Positions 5,837 through 7,853 of a DNA stretch of 7,853 bases are shown in pieces (position 1 is the first letter of the stretch; each line of letters begins with the position of its first letter). Origin of the DNA: an uncultured Oscillospiraceae bacterium (lineage in GTDB: Bacteria; Bacillota; Clostridia; Oscillospirales; Oscillospiraceae). The position numbers were made by a program, and so were the translations under genes. Location of the stretch: NCBI GenBank assembly GCA_934511545.1, contig CAKSWM010000064.1:1-7853 (forward strand). The letters run 5' to 3'. The notes under the pieces are model-generated. The model saw nothing but the letters and a program-made list of their open reading frames with translations, did no database searches and was not told the origin of the DNA.

Positions 5837-5871
5837 AGAATGTTTTTGACCGGGGGGCTCTCCGGCTGCCG

Positions 5872-6279
5872 TCAATTGGCGAGAGAGCGTATATATTCCA
5901 CGGCTTCGGCGACGAGGCGGGAAACGGAGAGGTCCGCGACGCCGACGATATGGTTTTTGCAGCGGTTGACCGGGAGCAGGACCTTTTCGGCGGAGCTCTG
6001 TCCGACGGCGAGCGCCATGCGCGGCGTGACCTCGCCCAGGAGCGAGTCCGCGATCACGATGCCGATGGGGCCGACGATAACGTCCGCATCGCGGCAGCAC
6101 ACGACGACGGGGTTTTCGCCCGTCGCGCTGAAGTCCGCGCCCGCCTTGTTCATAACGCTTGCGGCGATGCTGTTCGTGCCGACGGCGTATATCTCCGCCC
6201 CGGCTATCTCCGCGCGGAGTTTTTCGACCAGCGTTTTTCCCAGTTTTCCGCCCTGACCGTCTATCACGACTATTTTCAT
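5872..6279 (-). CDS. DUF3842 family protein
   Basis: This is a small cytosolic protein of 135 residues of a family found mainly in Clostridia, with no established function. It begins with a glycine-rich turn after a hydrophobic strand, MKIVVIDGQGGKLGK (1-15), reminiscent of a nucleotide-binding loop. The family pattern continues with AVGTNSIAASVMNKAGAD (32-49), a SATGEN segment (51-56), DVIVGPIGIVIADSLLGEVTP (66-86) and VLLPVNRC (100-107). No signal peptide or membrane helix is present. I chose the ATG at 6279, with AGGAG 7 nt upstream and an ATGA overlap with thpR; the frame remains open farther upstream but only through thpR. Co-translation with an RNA cyclic phosphodiesterase is the only contextual hint. 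No intrinsic terminator with a T run is visible after the stop. Confidence 0.85.
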   Translation of the reverse strand: MKIVVIDGQGGKLGKTLVEKLRAEIAGAEIYAVGTNSIAASVMNKAGADFSATGENPVVVCCRDADVIVGPIGIVIADSLLGEVTPRMALAVGQSSAEKVLLPVNRCKNHIVGVADLSVSRLVAEAVEYIRSLAN

Positions 6280-6794
6280 ATCCGTTCTCCTTCCTCCAGC
6301 TCGAGGCCGAATACCTCCGTGTATTTCATATGACCGTTTATGCGCTCGGACTTCATGAGCGACACGCGGCTTGCCGTCATCGAACACGGCGGGAGATCCA
6401 GGCTTATGCTTCCCGCGGGCCTGAGCCGCCGCGCGAGCGTGATATGCGCCCGGAAGGGCTTATCGTCCGGCTCAAAGCCCTCGCGCTTCAGCTCCGCGCG
6501 CAGGGACTCTGCCAGCGCGTCCAGCCGCGGACAGGGCGCCAGCCCGGCCCACCAGAGGTCGCCGAAGCGCCCCGAGCCGCCGAGACTTATCTCAAACCGG
6601 GGACAGGCGCATTTTCTGATGACGCGCGAAATGTCCTCTGTCCGCTCGCTCTCGCCGATGAAGGCGAGTGTCAGATGCAGATTTTCCTCCCGCGTGAAGC
6701 TGCCGCCCCGCGACTGCGCGCGCAGGGACGAAATGCCCGCCATCAGCGCGCGCTTCATGCCGCGTGTGAAGTTTATCGCGATGAAAAGCCGCAT
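6276..6794 (-). CDS. thpR: RNA 2',3'-cyclic phosphodiesterase (2'-5' RNA ligase family)
   Basis: This is a cytosolic 2H phosphoesterase of 172 residues, which opens 2',3'-cyclic phosphates on RNA ends; some members also ligate tRNA halves in vitro with 2'-5' bonds. The two catalytic His-x-Thr motifs are intact: HLTLAF with His40 and Thr42, and HITLAR with His117 and Thr119, at the expected spacing. The N-terminus MRLFIAINF is typical of ThpR. The start is ATG 6794 with AGGAGG 5 nt upstream. The 3' end overlaps the DUF3842 gene by 4 nt (ATGA). It is the first gene of its transcript and is divergent from the lipoprotein gene. The cellular substrate is not known for this family in Bacillota. Confidence 0.92.
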   Translation of the reverse strand: MRLFIAINFTRGMKRALMAGISSLRAQSRGGSFTREENLHLTLAFIGESERTEDISRVIRKCACPRFEISLGGSGRFGDLWWAGLAPCPRLDALAESLRAELKREGFEPDDKPFRAHITLARRLRPAGSISLDLPPCSMTASRVSLMKSERINGHMKYTEVFGLELEEGERI

Positions 6795-6823
6795 AACAGC
6801 CTCCTGTTTCGTGTACTGAGCCG

Positions 6824-6832
6824 ATTATACCA
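6824..6832 (-). promoter_or_regulatory. Extended -10 promoter for thpR-DUF3842
   Basis: The minus strand reads TGGTATAAT (6832-6824), a perfect -10 preceded by the TGn extension that compensates for a weak -35. The hexamer 17 bp upstream is TCAATG (6852-6847), a poor -35. A TTGACA is present at 6843-6838 but only 8 bp from the -10, too close to act with it. An inverted repeat, GTCAA (6839-6843) with TTGAC (6849-6853), covers the -35 region. Confidence 0.65.
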
Positions 6833-6937
6833 TCGGTTGTCAAGGGCATTGACGCCGTATGGGCGCATTTCTGCCCGTCAAAACCGTGTCTGCTCTTGTC
6901 ATCCGATGATATCATGTCTTGTGAGAAAAATAAACTG

Positions 6938-6966
6938 TTGGCATAAAGCCTTTCGGGATATATACT
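6938..6966 (+). promoter_or_regulatory. Sigma-A promoter of the lipoprotein gene
   Basis: TTGGCA (6938-6943) and TATACT (6961-6966) are 17 bp apart, each one base off consensus. Transcription should start near 6973, leaving a leader of roughly 20 nt that contains the AAGGAGG site. It is divergent from the thpR promoter about 110 bp away. A 10-bp palindrome, ATGATATCAT (6906-6915), lies upstream and might bind a regulator. Confidence 0.75.
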
Positions 6967-6991
6967 GTAAAAAAGCTTAAGGAGGGACGCA

Positions 6992-7853
6992 ATGAAAAGG
7001 CATATAAAAAATCCGCCGGGATACACAGACTTATTTGTTCGGAGATTTCCGAGCATTATCCTCTGCCTTGCGCTGATGCTGTCCGTGCTCTGCGGCTGCG
7101 GGAACTCACCCGCGCACGGCGAAGGCGGACTCGTCTCTTCCCTGCGCGGAGGGCTGGACGCGCTCGGCGGGGACGCCGGGGACGACGGGTTTTCCTGGTC
7201 GGAGGCATTCCGCCAGCGTCTGCCGCAGGAGGGGACCGCTTCGCCCGGGGTCGAGCCCTCGACCGACGGCATAAAGGACTTCCTCCCGTTCGGAAGGACG
7301 GACGGGGAAAAGATAACGCCGATAGTCTCCGGCAGGTTTTTCGGCGACACATGGCACGGCGACGTTTCCTTTGACGACATGGAATATCCGAACTACCGCG
7401 CAAAGGACTTTGCCCCCTTTGCCGAAGCGATAGAGGACATCGCGCATAATGGCGGCACCGCCGCGGAGCTGGATGAAGCGGACTCCGCCGCGCTGACGGA
7501 GCTTTACTATATCCGTACGCTGATGAATATCGCCGACATTGCATACAGCGATGATCCCAACGATGCCGCTGCGGCGACGGAGTCGATGCGGATAAACGCC
7601 GTATACAACGACGCCTACGACCGGTACTGGAGCGCGATGCGCGCCGTCGCGCTTTCATCCGGCGCGGACCTTCTGGAGGAGCTTTACTACGACTGGCAGA
7701 TCGAGTGGTTCCGGTCCTATGTGTCCGATACGCAGGACGCGGTCGACAGCTATAGCCGCGAAGAGGAGCTGGTGCAGGAGTATTACACGCTCATATCCGC
7801 GCCGGAGCCGGACTATGACGGGATAGCGGAGCTTTTTGTCGAGCTGGTGGGGG
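6992..7853 (+). CDS. Secreted lipoprotein, probable M3-family (PepF-like) oligoendopeptidase, N-terminal part
   Basis: The frame stays open from the ATG at 6992 to the window edge (287 residues seen). AAGGAGG ends 6 nt before the start. Residues 1-36 are a lipoprotein signal: basic residues, a hydrophobic core SIILCLALMLSVL (21-33) and a lipobox LCGC with Cys36 as the lipidation site; Cys at position -2 is unusual. Residues 37 to about 105 are Gly/Asp/Ser-rich, probably a linker. From about 130 the sequence is helical and rich in aromatic and acidic residues (ELYYIRTLMNIADIAYS; EEELVQEYYTLIS). This resembles the N-terminal domain of clostridial M3/PepF peptidases, which cut short peptides using a zinc HEXXH site. 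That site would lie beyond the window, so the peptidase call is unproven; a non-enzymatic lipoprotein remains possible. Confidence 0.6.
   Translation, partial: MKRHIKNPPGYTDLFVRRFPSIILCLALMLSVLCGCGNSPAHGEGGLVSSLRGGLDALGGDAGDDGFSWSEAFRQRLPQEGTASPGVEPSTDGIKDFLPFGRTDGEKITPIVSGRFFGDTWHGDVSFDDMEYPNYRAKDFAPFAEAIEDIAHNGGTAAELDEADSAALTELYYIRTLMNIADIAYSDDPNDAAAATESMRINAVYNDAYDRYWSAMRAVALSSGADLLEELYYDWQIEWFRSYVSDTQDAVDSYSREEELVQEYYTLISAPEPDYDGIAELFVELVG

Noticed and set aside
6838..6843. TTGACA as -35 of the thpR promoter
   Set aside because: It is only 8 bp from the TATAAT, too short a spacer for sigma-A; no other -10 lies 17 bp downstream of it.
7056..7658. Minus-strand open frame of 200 codons at the right edge
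   Set aside because: It is almost entirely Arg/Ser/Pro, typical of a GC-rich shadow. The plus-strand lipoprotein frame has a promoter, a ribosome site and a signal peptide.

Overview
The window looks like chromosomal DNA from a moderately high-GC member of the Clostridia, most likely an Oscillospiraceae-type gut Bacillota. The grounds are the gene order ecfA1-ecfA2-ecfT-truA (a Bacillota arrangement), a DUF3842 protein, consensus sigma-A promoters, strong AGGAGG-type ribosome binding sites and GC-rich codon use. This is inference from content; no marker gene gives a species.

All complete genes are on the minus strand, in three transcription units. Reading leftward from about 6829: unit A is thpR (RNA 2',3'-cyclic phosphodiesterase) followed by a DUF3842 gene, joined by an ATGA overlap. 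Unit B has a perfect consensus promoter (5808-5836), then a leader of about 160 nt with three decamer repeats and a strong intrinsic terminator just ahead of the ribosome binding site. It then encodes an ECF-transporter S (substrate-binding) component and a uridine-kinase-like P-loop kinase, and ends in an intrinsic terminator (4526-4558). Unit C starts at a near-consensus promoter (4491-4519). It encodes a class I SAM-dependent methyltransferase, the two ECF ATPases EcfA1 and EcfA2, the transmembrane coupling protein EcfT and the pseudouridine synthase TruA. Most junctions in unit C overlap (ATGA, 7 nt, GTGA), and ecfT and truA use GTG starts, so translational coupling is likely.

The two ECF units probably work together. 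EcfA1, EcfA2 and EcfT form the shared energising module of a group II ECF vitamin transporter, and the separately regulated S component plugs into it. The kinase next to the S component may trap the imported substrate by phosphorylation; the substrate is not known.

On the plus strand, divergent from thpR, a lipoprotein gene begins at 6992 behind its own promoter and runs off the right edge. Its mature part resembles the N-terminal domain of M3/PepF-type oligoendopeptidases. The left 310 bases contain no gene. They hold a run of at least six inverted repeats, two of them perfect 12-bp stems, and look like an interspersed structured repeat or a non-coding RNA.

Nothing here is a clear new defence or mobile system. 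The most interesting parts are the S-component leader and the structured left end.
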